Positions 33,408 through 44,525 of a DNA stretch of 64,000 nt are shown one piece after another. The stretch covers positions 60,542,993 to 60,606,992 of the forward strand of contig NC_079217.1 in NCBI RefSeq assembly GCF_029633865.1, read 5' to 3'. This DNA comes from Lampris incognitus. Taxonomy: Eukaryota; Chordata; Actinopteri; Lampriformes; Lampridae. Position 1 is the first letter of the stretch. Each line of letters begins with the position of its first letter. Position numbers and translations under genes: made by a program. The notes under the pieces are model-generated. The model was given only the letters and a program-made list of their open reading frames with translations. It ran no database searches and was not told the DNA's origin.

Positions 33408-35465
33408 ACCGGGCACGAACACAAACTATCTTTATATGCAGATGATTTATTGTTATACATATCCGACCTTTCTGTTTCTGTCCCCGCAGCCCTTGCCACT
33501 TTCACATCCTTCGGTCACTTCTCAGGGTATAAACGGAATTTTAGTAAAAGTGAATTGATGCCACTTAATGTGGCCGCCAAAGGTTTCTCTCTACATAACT
33601 GTCAATTTAAAACGGTTTATGATACTTTCACCTATCTCGGTGTACATGTCACAAACAGACTTGAAAACCTCTTTCAGGCCAACTTTGTCCCCCTTTTAAC
33701 CCGAACTAAGGACGATTTGGGACACTAGTCATTGCTGCACCTCTCTTTAGTCGCAAGAATTAATTCTATTAAAATGAACACCCTCCCTAAATTCCTATAT
33801 TGCTTTCAATGCCTACTGATTTCTCCTTCCAATAAGATTTTTGAAAAGATTGATGGCCTAATTTTCCCTTTCATATGGGATGGAAAGTCTCCTAGGATGC
33901 GAAAACAGCTCTTGCAGAGGCCCAAGTCAGACGGAGGCCTTGCGCTACCAGATTTAAGGTCAAGTAAAGTCAAGTCAACTTTATTTGTATAGCCCAATAT
34001 CGCAAATTAATAAATTGCCTCAGTGGGCTTAACAGCAACACACCATCCTGTCCTTAGACCCTCTCATTAGATAAGGAACAACTCCCTAAAAAAAAACCCT
34101 TAAACAGGGAGAAAAAATAGGAAGAAACCTCGGGGAGAGCAATAGAGAAGGGATCTCTCTCCCAAGACGGACAATGTGCAATGGATTTTGTGTTTACATA
34201 ATTTACACAATACAACGTGGAAAGAGGATAACAGAATCCAGGTCCTACTACTGGGCTGCTAATCTCAGGATTATTCAGTTCTGGTTGCAGAGCAAAGAAA
34301 TATCCACACCCCCAGTTTGGCTAGAGATGGAGGCCGCCTCATGTGCACCGGTGTCATTGTCTTCCCTCACTCACTCTTCCATTACAGGCCCTCATCACTT
34401 CTTCACTAAAAATGCATGTGTCAAAACAACATTGAGGATCTGGAACCAATTTAGACACCATTTTGGGTTTCAGACAACTTCTTTTGATGCCCCTGTGGCT
34501 TCAAATCCGGCTTTCCCCCCCATCTATGGTGGACAGTGCCTTCTCAATGTGGTCTAGTTTTGGTATTAAAAGGTTCAGAGATCTCTAGTATATTAATAAT
34601 ACATTTCCTACATTTGAACAACTCTCAACCAAATTCGGGCTTCCCAGACATCATTATTTTAGGTACTTACAGATCCAGAGTTATATCTGCAGCATATATC
34701 CTCGATTCCCCGCTCTTGCTGGTGACACATAGTTTTGACACTTTTCTTACCCCCCTTCCTACTCTAAAAAGTACCCTGACATTAGCCTATAGACAAATTT
34801 GTTCTCTACAGGCCACCTCATGAAACAATATGAAATCTTCATGGGAGGTAGAACTGGGTGAGGAAATATCTGACCAATTATGGGTAGAGGCACTCAGAAG
34901 GGTACACAACTCCTCTATCTGTGCCCGACACAGCCTCATCTAATGCAAACTCATTCACAGGCCTCACTGGACCAAAGCAAGATTATCCAAAATTTACAAA
35001 GATGTTAGCCCTAACTGTGTAAAGTGTAACCAATCTCCTGCAAATCATGTTCCTATGTTTTGGGGTTGCCCACCTCTTGTTGGTTTTTGGGAAGACATAT
35101 TTAACACACTCTCTGAAATAAGCCGCACAAGTTGAACCAGACCCACTCATCGCCCTATTTGGGGTTGCCTCACCCACATTACCACTGACCAAAATGGACA
35201 TAGTTGCCTTTCTCACCCTGTTGGTGAGACAATTGATCTTACTTAGACGGAAATCTCTGGCACCCCCTTCCCATGCTCTCTGGATTAAAGCTGTTTTAAA
35301 TTGCATAAAGCTGGAAAAATTAGACATACACTTAGAGGATCCATATTTTGTGTTATGTGGACTCCCGTCTTTTCTCGTATTAAGCCATTACACCTCCCTG
35401 CAGGTCCAGAGTGACGTCTAACCATTTTTTACAGTATATAAAAAAGAAATAAAAAACAATTTATT
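33408..35465 (+). mobile_element. L1-like LINE, further truncated, unit 3
   Basis: Starts at gggcacgaacacaaact, about 100 bases further in than the unit 1 and 2 copies. It keeps YADDLLLYISD, SGYKRNFSKSE, YLGVHVT and the C-terminal parts across several frames, ending in an A-rich tail near 35460. Confidence 0.75.
33963..34235 (+). repeat. Teleost 270-bp interspersed repeat, copy 7
   Basis: Inside the LINE, same site as copies 1 and 4. Confidence 0.75.
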
Positions 35466-35880
35466 GTCAAAAAAAAGAGAAAAGACAATCAATGCTTGGC
35501 AGAGAAGTACTTTATTATTTGCAAGCCTGTAAGGTCTACCTTGAACAGTAGAAATGAACTGGCCACCAACTGTAGACACAAAAAAATATCTGCTTTGCCA
35601 TTATAAACAAGCCATTGTCTTTATTACCCCCCCCCCATTAGATGATATACATGTGATGACCTTTATAGATGTTATATTTTATATTTCAAACGCCTGCTCT
35701 TTCAACTGTGCTCCAGCCCCACTCCACTATATGATATACGTAAAGTACCCCACTGGATGGTATTTTGTTATATTTTGAATGTATGCTTTTTCAACAGTGC
35801 CCCGGCCCTTTAGGTCCATGCTTTTTCAAAACGAGCCCCAGTCTCTCCCCCCATTGGTTGTAATGATTCTGTAGTTATTT

Positions 35881-36348
35881 TTGAAATGTTTCCTCTCCTC
35901 TCATTGGTTGCCGTGCACTGTAACTAGGGGCATGGCGCGGGGCAGCATGGCATTTATTGGCGGTATCTTCTATCTTCTTTGTTGTTTAACCACCTTAGCA
36001 GCTTGTACTACTATGAATGAAAGTTTTTTTCCCCTACATCTATCTTTATATATACGTAAGTGCTCAACAAATGAGCGGAATATCAATATAGATGTAGGGG
36101 AAAAAACGTTTAATGCAAAGCAGTACAAGCTTGTTTCATGCGACGCACACTCAACAGCTGCTAATGTGATTCAACAAAGAAACAACACAGTTTATGTTGC
36201 CCCACGTCATGCTCCTGATTTCGGTGGGCAGCACAATTGGAAGGGCAGGCAGTTAAAATATAAAAAAATACAACATCTAATAAATGTCACACGTGTGTCA
36301 TCTATGGGGAGGGGGGGTGAGAGAATAATAAAGACATTTTACTTGTAG
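35881..36348 (+). CDS. Hypothetical 155-codon frame, unit 3
   Basis: Same frame and length as 21832-22299, with a few amino acid changes including the segment before GERIIKTFYL. Unknown function, possibly chance. Confidence 0.2.
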   Translation: MKCFLSSHWLPCTVTRGMARGSMAFIGGIFYLLCCLTTLAACTTMNESFFPLHLSLYIRKCSTNERNINIDVGEKTFNAKQYKLVSCDAHSTAANVIQQRNNTVYVAPRHAPDFGGQHNWKGRQLKYKKIQHLINVTRVSSMGRGGERIIKTFYL

Positions 36349-36621
36349 TTACAAAGAAGATATTTTTTCAGTGTTTACAGCTGATGGCCAATTTGTTTCT
36401 TCTATTCAAGGTGGACATTTTGGGTGGACGGCACAGTTGGAAGGGCAGGCAGTGATCAGCTAATTGACAGCTGATGATTGCTTATGGCATGAAACAGGCT
36501 TGTACTGTCTCATAAAGAATGCACTTGACTCTGGATATATATTTATATATATATATTTATTTATTTATATAAATAACACTCAGCAATTCATCCTGAGGGG
36601 TGCTCTTCCTGATGTATTCAT

Positions 36622-36875
36622 TATTTGTATAGCCCAATATCACACATTACAAATTTGTGTCAGTGGGCTTTACAGCAACACAACACCCTGTCCTTAGACC
36701 CTCACATCGGATAAGGAACAACTCCCTAAAAAACCCCTTTAACAGGGAGAAGAAATAGGAAGAAACCTCAGGGAGAGCAACAGAGGAGGGATCTCTCTCC
36801 CAAGACGGACAACGTGCAATGGATGTTGTGTTCATACAATTTACAGAATACAACATTGAAAGAGGGTAAACAGTG
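36622..36875 (+). repeat. Teleost 270-bp interspersed repeat, copy 8
   Basis: Equivalent of copies 2 and 5. It has an extra cattaca near 36646 that the other two lack. Confidence 0.7.
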
Positions 36876-37386
36876 GTCCTGACACTCACTAACCCCTCGG
36901 CCCCCCATCTGTTCATTTATCATACAGTCTCAGGCTGCTGGACTTCGAGTGGAACCCTCTGTGCATTGTGAGGAGGTTCCGTATCCTGATATCTGTGGCC
37001 TTTGATTTGAGGAGGATAAACTCCTGAGAGAGTAGCACCATAGAAATGTGACTTATACACCGAAGCAACTTGTGTTTTTTTCCTCGCAACAATACGTTTT
37101 TTGCTGAGTAGTACTTATACTCCGGTGTGACTTGTAGTCTGGGAAAAACTATATATAGTGCTTGGTTAGTGACCATCAGTTGTATACTACTTTTCACGAT
37201 GCGTTGTGGGATACTTTGAGTCCACTATGTAGAGTATAGCGATTCTCGCCATACAGTCGGACAACACTACAAGTGAGTAGTGAGTGATTTCGGACACGGA
37301 TCTTGTGGCTTGTGGGTGAAAGCTGTCCTTAAGCCTGTTGGTCTGGGCCCAGATGCTCTGGTACCATTTTCAACAGTGGAGGAAGA

Positions 37387-40300
37387 TCAGCGGCGAACAA
37401 TCCTCCTCAGCCTCTCAAAGAAGCGCTGGAGATGGCCCTTCTTGCGCTTAACTTTATGCTCTCTTCCTACCTCAGCCTCTTCATCTTCGTTGGGGGAGGA
37501 TGTTCCTGCCATGGCCTCTTCAACGTCATCGGGGGAGGGTGTTTCTACCTTGGCCTCCTGTGCATTCTGATCAGGGGAGGATGTTTTTTCTTTGGCCGCC
37601 TCCTCTTTCTGCTTGGAGGAGTCCTTTCCCTGACAGGTTTTAGATGAAGCTCTGTAAAACACAAAACTGTTGTCATTCTACTGTCAATACACTATAATTT
37701 GTGCTACTGCTGTACACTGATTGTCTGACATTACAGCAAACTTATTTGATCCATTTCACTGAGACACATGGCAATGTTGTATACTTGTGTATAATGTACA
37801 CCGTTTCTTCCACCTACCACTAGAAACACAGTGAACATACCTGTCTCTGTATTCTGTCCTGCTATCCATGGAGCTGTCCTCCTTTTCTTTCTTGGCCAGG
37901 AGGACTTTTTCCTCCTGCTCCTCGAGGGCGGTGTCTCTCTGCAGGGCCGCCATCTGCTGCAGGAGCATGTCTCTGTCCAGGAGGAGTAAATCCTTTTCTC
38001 GAGCCATGATTTCCGTGGCAGAAATAGCAGCATTTAACTCCTGCTCCTTCAGGGTGCCGTGTCTCCACAGGGCCTCCAGGAGCACGTCCTTGTCCAAGAT
38101 GATGGACTCCATATCTTCCTCCATGGCCTCCTTGGCAGAAAGAGCAGCATTTAACTCCTCCTCTGCCTTGACAAGGGCGGCCGCCATCTTTTTGTTGGTC
38201 TGAGAAACCTCGTCAGCATGGCGTTCCAGCCTCTCCATCCTACGACCAAGCTCCATGGCAGCAATTTGAAGTAAAGGTTCCACCTTCAGGGCCGGGTCTT
38301 TCTGCAGGGTGGCATCTCTTTGCACAGCCTCCACCTGCTGCAGGAGCTCGTCTTTGTCCAGGAGGATTGACTCTTTTCCTTGCTCCATGGCCTTCTTGGC
38401 AGAAAGAGCGGCACTTAACTCCTTCTCTGCCTGGAGGGGTGCAGCCGCCATCTTTTCTTTGTGTTGCTCCCCTTGGGAAAGCTCGGCAGTGAAGAGTTCT
38501 AACTGCTCCTCCAGAGCCTTCATTTTCACCATGGCAGCAGTGTGTAACTCCTGCTCCTTCAGGGCAGTGTCTCTCTGCAAAGCAGCATCTCTCTGTATGG
38601 CCTCCACCTGCTGCAGGAGTGCCTCCTTTTCTTGCTCCATGGCTTCCTTGGCGGAAAGAGCGGCATTTAACTCCTGCTCCTTCAGGGTGCTGTGTCTCCG
38701 CAGGGCCTCCAGACGCACCTCGTTGTCCAAGATGATGGACTCCATATCTTCCTCCATGGCCTCCTTGGCAGAAAGAGCAGCATTTAACTCGTCCTCTGCC
38801 TTGATCAGGGCGGCCGCCATCAGGGTGGCATCTCTTTGCACAGCCTCCACCTGCTGCAGGAGCTCGTCTTTGTCCAGAAGGATTGACTCTTTTCCTTGCT
38901 CCATGGCCATCTTGGCAGAAAGAGCAGCACTTAACTCCTCCTCTGCCTGGAGGAGTGCAGCCGCCATCTTTTCTTTGTGTTGCTCCCCTCGGGAAAGCTC
39001 GTCAATGAGGAGTTCCACCTGCTCCTCAATAGCCTTCAGTTTCATCATTGTAGCAGTTTGTAACTCCTGCTCCCTCGGGGTGGTGTCTCTCAGCAGGAGC
39101 ACATATTTGTCCAGGATGACTAATTCCATGTCTTGCTCCATGGCATTCTTAGCAGAAAGAGCGGCATTTAACTCCACCACTGCCTGGCGGACGGCAGCCA
39201 CTCTCTTTTTGTAGTTTCTTTGTTTTGTTGTTTGCTACACAACAGATGGAAAATATCAGTAAATGTCCGTGATTAGATCTGCTCAACACATTAGTGGCAA
39301 ACACGAAGTCTGTAAGTATCACTACAAGAACCGTCTCATTCCCCCCCTCATTTGTTGAGAAGGTAATGCCTGCAGCCTGCGGGAAGGCAGAGTTGGCCGT
39401 TCAGCCCCGCCCACAGGTCCAGTCCCGCCCGCCCACAATAGATTGACAGTGACAGCGATTTATGCAGAAAATAATTACTGTTTAACATAAGCCTGAGAGT
39501 TTCACGTTTTGTTCTACAATAATAATAATAATGATGTAACCGGTTATTTTTTTACCCGGTGCGGGATTCTATACGGGGTGTACTGCACCACAAGGCGACA
39601 TCACTAACAGTACTCTCCCACTTGGCCAGATACAAAAGGGAAATTAAAACAAACATCATAAATCCCATAAATCACAGATGAAGTCTGAAGAGGTGAGTCC
39701 CGACACAAACCATGGCCGTTAATACAACGACTGTTAATTATGAAGCTACTGTGTGCTTCAAACTTCCATTAATTGCCTGTGTGGCTCAACATCCGTTAAA
39801 AAGGGGGGGGTTGATTTTTGGGGATTATCTTGATGAAGAAAACGTGTTAATATCATAAGCCTTTGTTCGCTACGGAATTTATTTTCGTAATTTATCCAAA
39901 TTAATCATTTTAGGATTCACCTGACCTTTTCCCTTTTCCGGTTCCGGGTTAAAAACGACGCCGGAAGAAGAAACTCGCGTTATGGCGGTGAGTGTTAAAT
40001 GGCCGCGCTACAGTTATCTGAACGCTCGTTCAGATCTTATCAGGAATCAAACGCGTTTGGTTGCAGTGACGTGTCTTCTTAATATGAACGTTAGGATGTG
40101 TAGGTTGGTTAGCCACGTGGCGTCGCGTTGTTAGCATGTAACGCTAGATCGGTTATTTTAAACGAGCGGCAGCGTCGCCGTCGTGTGACGGAGTATAAAC
40201 CAGGCTTTCCACCGAGCCAACATGCTCAATAACTGCTGCTGTTGTGCAGATATTAGTAACAGCTGACTGGTTTGGGGGCAGGACCTGTGGGGTAAAATGC

Positions 40301-40729
40301 TAAACCAAAAGCGCGGTGGGTAATCGATGTGGGCTTGGGAGCGAAGCGCGGTGTCGTCATGAATGTGGGCGGGGCTGGACAGACAGGACGTCCAGCTCCG
40401 CGTCCCGGCAGGCTGCAGCCGGTACTACTTGGCATCTGTCTGGCTTGGCCCGTTTTTTCGTTTTGTTTTTAACGTTATAAACATACAGTCCAAAATATTC
40501 AGACGTTCAGTCGTTACGTGAAACATACACCCTTATATAATTTACACTTATACGAGTGGTGCAGTACACCCCGTATCGAATCCCGCACCGGACAAGAAAA
40601 TAACCGGTTACATAAACAAGTTAATTAGCTTAAAATGGCTTGGCCTGTTTTTACCTGCTGACCGGACTCCTGGTTCAGACCAGCTCTTGCGTTTTCACGT
40701 CCTTGGTGGTGAACGTCGTCCTGCTTCAT
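37387..40729 (-). CDS. Three-exon coiled-coil protein gene, copy 3 (577 aa predicted)
   Basis: Join on the minus strand: 40729-40655, 39234-37841, 37651-37387. Phases match copies 1 and 2. Coding length is 1734 nt. Exon 2 is 156 nt (52 codons) shorter: after the ESIILDKDVLLEAL module its C-terminal third differs, and it lacks the two-helix [15 protein letters not shown] part. It rejoins at ALEEQEEKVLLAKK. Exon 1 is identical in sequence to copy 1 as far as I compared. The length change is in frame and no stop is present. Function unknown. Confidence 0.6.
37841..39234 (-). CDS. Coiled-coil gene copy 3, large repeat exon (exon 2)
   Basis: 1394 nt. The N-terminal two thirds follow copy 1 closely. 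The C-terminal module reads WRHGTLKEQELNAAISATE, then MAREKDLLLLDRDMLLQQM. This resembles an internal module (RRHGALKEQELNAALSAKE in copy 2), so it may have arisen by exchange between modules. Confidence 0.62.
39536..39640 (-). repeat. tRNA-like SINE fragment, unit 3 intron
   Basis: Equivalent of 6550-6660: gtaaccggttatttttttac, ggtgcgggattc, tgcaccacaaggcga. Confidence 0.5.
39920..39988 (+). promoter_or_regulatory. Possible antisense promoter and first exon ATGGCG|GTGAGT, unit 3
   Basis: Same as 6945-7020, with the ATG at 39982 and the donor GTGAGTG intact. The leader differs slightly (aacgacgccgg for aaggaggcggg). Confidence 0.35.
40558..40611 (+). repeat. Inverted tRNA-like SINE fragment, unit 3 only
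   Basis: Reads gtggtgcagtacaccccgta, then tcgaatcccgcaccgg and taaccggttac: the reverse complement of 39536-39592. It replaces about 50 bases present in units 1 and 2, so it entered unit 3 after duplication. Confidence 0.55.
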
Positions 40730-40821
40730 CTTTCCTTTCGCACTTCTCTGTCTGCGACTCGGGAGTCTGACCTGTTCTGTCCACCGCGAATCACCAACTG
40801 ACTCCGCCGCCGCTGCGCGGC

Positions 40822-40829
40822 CTTTTATA
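40822..40829 (-). promoter_or_regulatory. TATA box of coiled-coil gene copy 3
   Basis: CTATAAAAGG on the minus strand, 93 bases before the exon 1 ATG, unchanged from copies 1 and 2. Confidence 0.6.
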
Positions 40830-41023
40830 GCGTTCCGAGGCACGGCGCCGGAAATGGAACGCAGCATGATTGACAGATTCTTTCTTACACATTCTACAGC
40901 GGTCGGTTTGTTGTTTGTTTTTAAAATGGCAAACACACCGCAGAATGAATTACAATTATTTCAGTACAATTACTGGTACAGAAATATTAAATGTGTTCAC
41001 TATACAAGCCTTAAAATGTACTT

Positions 41024-41199
41024 TGTGGCGGACACTAGGGGCTATGCCTCTCACCCAGCAGGGCTGTGAGCTGGGGGCGTGGTTTACGTTCCCGGGCTTG
41101 CTGGTGCAGGGTTGTTCCTGCTGTAGTTTTGGTTCTGGAGCTGAGGAATAAACAACACACTCGCCTTCGTCTCCTTTGTTTTTTCCTCATCCTGCCACA
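41024..41199 (+). mobile_element. Short solo LTR, unit 3
   Basis: 176 bp, TGTGGCGG to CTGCCACA, with ACTT on both flanks and an AATAAA near 41147. Equivalent of 8039-8214. Confidence 0.65.
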
Positions 41200-42578
41200 A
41201 CTTCATATTTTAGAACCTGTGGGCACTTTCTGGAGCGCAGGACCTTTCTCATACCATCCTGTAGCTGAGCCTTCACTCCAAGTACCCAACTCCACAACCA
41301 GCAAGAAACGCACAAAAACCGGCTGCAATCCAGCATCAATATCTGTCCCTAAATTCACACCGGGGCTGTGTTAAGCTCTGGGTGACGGATCGAGATCGGT
41401 GGGCCAGAAAGGCATGCAAAATGACGACAAAAACACTAAAAACAACTTCTGGGGATCTCACAATTGCAAATCCAACTCTATGAATGATCAACTTTTAGGT
41501 TATCTTGCACATTTTTAATACGCCATTTTTTTTATTGTGAACGCGCACGTTTGTAAACACTGTTGGTGCATTCTTCTGTCCACAATTTATCAGCTGACGT
41601 ACTGTTAACATCTGGGATTTTGGAGCGTTTTATTTTGCTTTATTTTCTCTATTGATGAAACAGGTCGCTTGCAAGCCTTAACTTGATTTAATCTGCAGTT
41701 CCAAGTACCCCCCCCCCCTCCACGGCGTGAGCAATGCATTGCACATTGTGGCCCCTCACTCGTGGACGACCTGAGAGGGACGCTTAGCTGGGACGTTTAG
41801 TAGCACGCGCTTCTGCTAATCGCGCGCTCGTTATTCTTTGATATATTAATTTATACATTTCAAAGTTGATCGGAGTAATCTGACCAAAACGCTTCCACTT
41901 CATGAAATGCGCGCAGCAGAGGGGCGCCGTGGGTCTGGACGGCAACAGGCAACAAAGAGAACACGACTAAGATTTTTGGTTTTTTACTTAAACAGGCCCA
42001 AGTGACCTTAAAAGATTTGCAGCATTTTGAAATCAGAGTTAACAACTGGCTGTTAATTTATCACAACAAATAAAACAAAGATGCTACAGCAGTCTTTTCT
42101 GTTTTAAGTTAAATTATACATTTCAGATAAAAAAATTAATGGTCCATAGCCTTGAAATAAATAAAATTTAGATAGATTAAATGTGATATAACGTCAAACA
42201 CAATGAGTGAAAGGTAAACCTGCTATAGAGCAGTTGTTTTTCTGCTGAATTATATTAGTATCATTTGAACATTGAACAAAGTGACAATAGTATAAAAAAC
42301 AAGGACCTATTATGGCTTTCATTGGAAATGGCCATTTAGGGCTTCTCTTTCACCATTGTTGGCAAGTTCTTTGCAAAATGAAGCATTTCAGTTTTTTCAC
42401 AGGCTAATCTGTTCCTCTTCGTCCACCACAATGATTTTTCAGACTGGAATAGATTCAAATTCAGAAATTCGTTGGATTTCCACACATGATTTGGTCCACA
42501 ACAGTTTTGTAATTCAAAAGTAAAAGCAATTGTCTCATAATAGCAAATATTGTACAGGTGTCTGACACAAACAATTTT
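41200..42578. other. Unassigned flank between solo LTR and Gypsy-1, unit 3
   Basis: Matches 8215-9590 with scattered changes. No supported gene. Confidence 0.5.
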
Positions 42579-43819
42579 TGTAATGTATTGGGACAAGCCA
42601 TTAGCCGTTGTTTGTGACGCTTCGCCTTATGGCTTGGGGGCGCTGCTCTTCCATATGGAGTCCGATGGCTGGGAGGCTCCCATCGGCTTTGCCTCGAGGA
42701 CACTATCCTTCACTGAAAGAAATTATGCCCAAATAGATAAGGAGGCATTGGCGGTCATTTTTTCAGTCAAAAAATTTCACCAGTATCTTGCTGGTCGCCA
42801 CTTTGTGGTTTTTACTGACCACAAACCTCTTTTGGGCCTGCTACACCACTCTAAGCCCATGCCACCTCTCCTGTCCCCACACATGCTACGCTGGAGTGTT
42901 CTTCTTGGAGCCTGTGATTACGAACTGTGCTACCGCCCCGGCAAACAGCTAGCAGATGCTGATGCCCTCAGTCGCTTACCACTGCCCGATGGTATGCGTG
43001 ATACCCCTCCACCCATGGAGGTGCTCTTACTGGAAATGGCGCCTGAAGCCCCACTGAATGCAAAACACATTGCCGCCCTTACTCGGAAGCATCCAGTTCT
43101 GTCCCGGGTGCTGCGCTGGGTCCTGCATGGCTGGCCAGTGGATACACCTGACAGCCGTTTCAAGCCGTTTTTCACCCGGCGCCATGAACTGTCTGCACAC
43201 AAGAACTGCCTATTATGGGGGAGTCGTGTAGTTATTCCCAACCTGGCGAGGGAGGAGGTACTAGCTATGCTGCATGATGCACACCCAGGCATTGTGCATA
43301 TGAAGGGCCTGGGGAGGAGTTATGCCTGGTGGCCAGGTATGGATTTAGCAATAGAACAGACAGTAAAATCCTGTGAAAACTGCCAGAGAACTTGTCATGC
43401 ACCACCAACAGCACAGCTGCACCCTTGGGAGTGGACAACTAAGAAATGGTCCCGGATACACATTGACTTTGCTGGTCCATTCCAGGGGAAGACATTTCTC
43501 ATAATTGTGGACTCACACTCTAAGTGGTTAGAGGTTGCCATGGTGAGTTCAATGTCCTCCTTTGCAGTGATCAGCACACTGAGGCTCCTCTTTGCAACTC
43601 ACGGGTTGCCCGATGTCATTGTTTCTGACAACGGTGTGGCCTTCACATCGGAAGAATTCAAAGAGTTTGCCAGACGGAATGGCATCAGAGCAGTGACTAC
43701 GGCCCCTTACCACCCTCGTTCAAATGGCTAAGCAGAACGTATGGTCCAGACAACCAAGGATTCTCTGTCTAGGATCACTATCGGTGACTGGCAGACACGC
43801 CTGGCTAGGTTTCTGCTGT
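42579..43819 (+). mobile_element. Gypsy-1 fragment, unit 3, cut at the array edge
   Basis: Starts TGTAATGTATTGGGAC joined to RNase H exactly as in unit 1, and is cut after ctaggtttctgctgtc. RNase H and the integrase zinc-binding region (SCENCQRTCH) are open. The same TAA as in unit 1 (43729-43731) precedes the catalytic Glu segment. There is no 3' LTR. Confidence 0.8.
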
Positions 43820-43870
43820 CTTTCCTCGCGTCGGGAAAGCTCGTCAGTGAGGAGTTCCACCTTTTCCTCC
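43820..43870 (-). repeat. 51-bp fragment of the coiled-coil exon at the junction
   Basis: Matches 4958-5008 (exon 2 of the coiled-coil gene) at 49 of 51 positions by eye. It lies between the cut Gypsy-1 and the cut Gypsy-2 and looks like filler DNA copied during repair. Confidence 0.7.
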
Positions 43871-44525
43871 GCGCTCAGCTGCCTGGAGCAGAGCAGCTCT
43901 GGTCACCTCCAAGACGCGACAACACCGGTTCAGATGGGCCTGCACGGAGGGAACCGCCACTTCCGACTCCTGCGCAGCAAAGAGAGGCGGCTGGTAGCCC
44001 AGGGACACCTCAAAAGGTGAGAGGCCGGTGGCAGAGCTGACCAGGGAGTTGATGGCATACTCGACCCAGGGGAGGAACCGGCTCCAGGAGCTGGGCTTCT
44101 TGGCGGCCACGCACCGCAGCGCAGACTCCACGCTCTGGTTCATCCTCTCTGTCTGTCCGTTAGTCTGTAGGTGATAGCCAGAGGAGAGACTAACAGAGGC
44201 ACCCAACCCCTTACAAAAGGCCCGCCATACCTGGGAGACGAACTGGGGCCCTCGGTCCGAGACGACGTCCAGGGGAAGGCCGTGGAGACGGAATACGTGG
44301 CTCGTCAGGAGGTCCGCTGTCTCAGAAGCAGATGGGAGTCTGGGGAGGGCCACCAGGTGCACTCCCTTACTGAAGCGGTCCACCACTGTCAGGATCACAG
44401 TGTTACCCTGGGAGGGAGGCAGTCCGGAGACAAAATCCAACGCCACATGGGACCAGGGCCGGCTTGGAGTTGGGAGGGGCTGCAGCAGACCCGCGGGTGC
44501 CTGGTGAGAGGCCTTGCTGCGAGCA
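43871..44525 (-). pseudogene. Gypsy-2 integrase core and C-terminal part
   Basis: [42 protein letters not shown] and [10 protein letters not shown] cover the catalytic Asp, Asp and Glu. The frame differs from the upstream pol ORF: a small loss near 44518-44525 removes the second CxxC of the zinc-binding domain and shifts the frame. The C-terminus is cut at RAALLQAAE. Confidence 0.8.

Larger units (their letters stand above)
33405..43819. repeat. Tandem array unit 3
   Basis: Third block. It begins abruptly inside the L1-like LINE, fused to the SINE that ends unit 2. It ends abruptly inside the Gypsy-1 integrase. It carries the same Gypsy-1 internal deletion as unit 1, a coiled-coil gene copy shorter by 52 codons, and an extra inverted tRNA-like fragment at 40558-40611. 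Confidence 0.85.
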
